Shown here: in pieces, positions 5,240-5,375 of the stretch
How positions within the stretch are numbered: position 1 is the stretch's first letter
Layout: every line of letters starts with the position of its first letter
Assembly (NCBI RefSeq): GCF_938030785.1
Contig: NZ_CALHIK010000194.1
Coordinates: 1-5,375, forward strand
Reading direction: 5' to 3'
DNA: 5,375 bases
From: an uncultured Campylobacter sp.
Lineage (GTDB): Bacteria; Campylobacterota; Campylobacteria; Campylobacterales; Campylobacteraceae
The notes under the pieces: model-generated
What the model was told of the DNA's origin: nothing
The model's input: the letters and a program-made list of their open reading frames with translations, nothing else
Databases searched by the model: none
Position numbers and translations under genes: made by a program

Positions 5240-5278
5240 GGCGTGCGTACGATGAGAAATTTAAATGGCGTGCGTACG
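5240..5278 (+). repeat. 12-bp direct repeat, period 27
   Basis: ggcgtgcgtacg occurs exactly at 5240-5251 and 5267-5278. Each copy is preceded and followed by AT-rich words such as aaattt. The period of 27 is nine codons; in the frame open to the right edge both copies read NGVRT. Confidence 0.8.
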
Positions 5279-5375
5279 GCGGTAAATTTTAGCGACATCG
5301 CCCCTCGCTTCGCCGCTTATAAATTTGCAAATTTTATTTTCGAGCGTTCGCCGATGAGGCTTATAAACCGCGACG
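5252..5375 (+). CDS. Possible start of a gene running off the right edge
   Basis: The frame from ATG 5252 stays open to the end of the window (41 complete codons) and has no stop back to 5174. The first residues read MRNLNGVRTAVNFSDIAPRF, and the stretch before the edge ends in MRLINRD, with another possible ATG at 5354. I recognise no family. None of the possible starts has a clear ribosome binding site, and minus-strand frames are also open here for 30-40 codons. This may therefore be chance in a gene-poor stretch. Confidence 0.2.
   Translation, partial: MRNLNGVRTAVNFSDIAPRFAAYKFANFIFERSPMRLINRD
5321..5334. repeat. Perfect 14-bp palindrome
   Basis: aaatttgcaaattt reads the same on both strands. 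It lies just after TTATAAA (5317-5323), a -10-like word, and 20 bp before ATG 5354. It could be an operator for a gene to the right. It could also be a chance product of the abundant AAATTT word. Confidence 0.4.

Overview
The window looks like chromosomal DNA of a Campylobacter-type epsilonproteobacterium. The evidence is a mid-40s to about 50% G+C composition, heavy use of AAATTT and TAAATTTTA words both in genes and between them, promoters with a clear -10 but no recognisable -35, and a fused lysophospholipid flippase/acyl-ACP synthetase. An oral species of moderate G+C content, such as C. gracilis or a relative, fits best. That species-level guess is inference only.

Layout. Bases 1-779 hold no convincing gene. 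They carry a mosaic of an unrecognised intergenic repeat. 'Block 1' (about 70-80 bp, centred on a small hairpin) occurs twice in direct orientation (8-95, 404-473) and once, more diverged, inverted (502-580). 'Block 2' (about 160 bp) occurs twice (109-270, 578-738). The hairpin of block 1 shows two compensatory base-pair changes between its two direct copies. Bases 780-1307 (minus strand) encode a 175-residue membrane protein resembling the YcxB-like family. A 97-bp divergent intergenic region (1308-1404) holds promoter-like sequences and ribosome binding sites for both flanking genes. Bases 1405-4848 (plus strand) encode a 1147-residue protein joining an LplT-like major facilitator transporter, a PlsC-type acyltransferase and an acyl-ACP synthetase (AMP-binding) domain. 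Bases 4849-5375 are mostly non-coding: AT-rich words, an intrinsic-terminator-like hairpin at 4966-4988, a pair of 32/33-bp direct repeats and a pair of 12-bp direct repeats. A reading frame that may be the beginning of a further gene runs off the right edge.

How it works together. The fused protein should bring lysophospholipid (2-acyl-glycerophosphoethanolamine in E. coli) across the inner membrane to the cytoplasmic face. It should then re-acylate it there with a fatty acid activated by ATP on an acyl carrier protein, the job done in E. coli by the separate LplT and Aas proteins. The divergent YcxB-like membrane protein has no known function, and its position next to the lipid-repair gene is the only hint about it. 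The repeats on both sides are the least explained part of the window.
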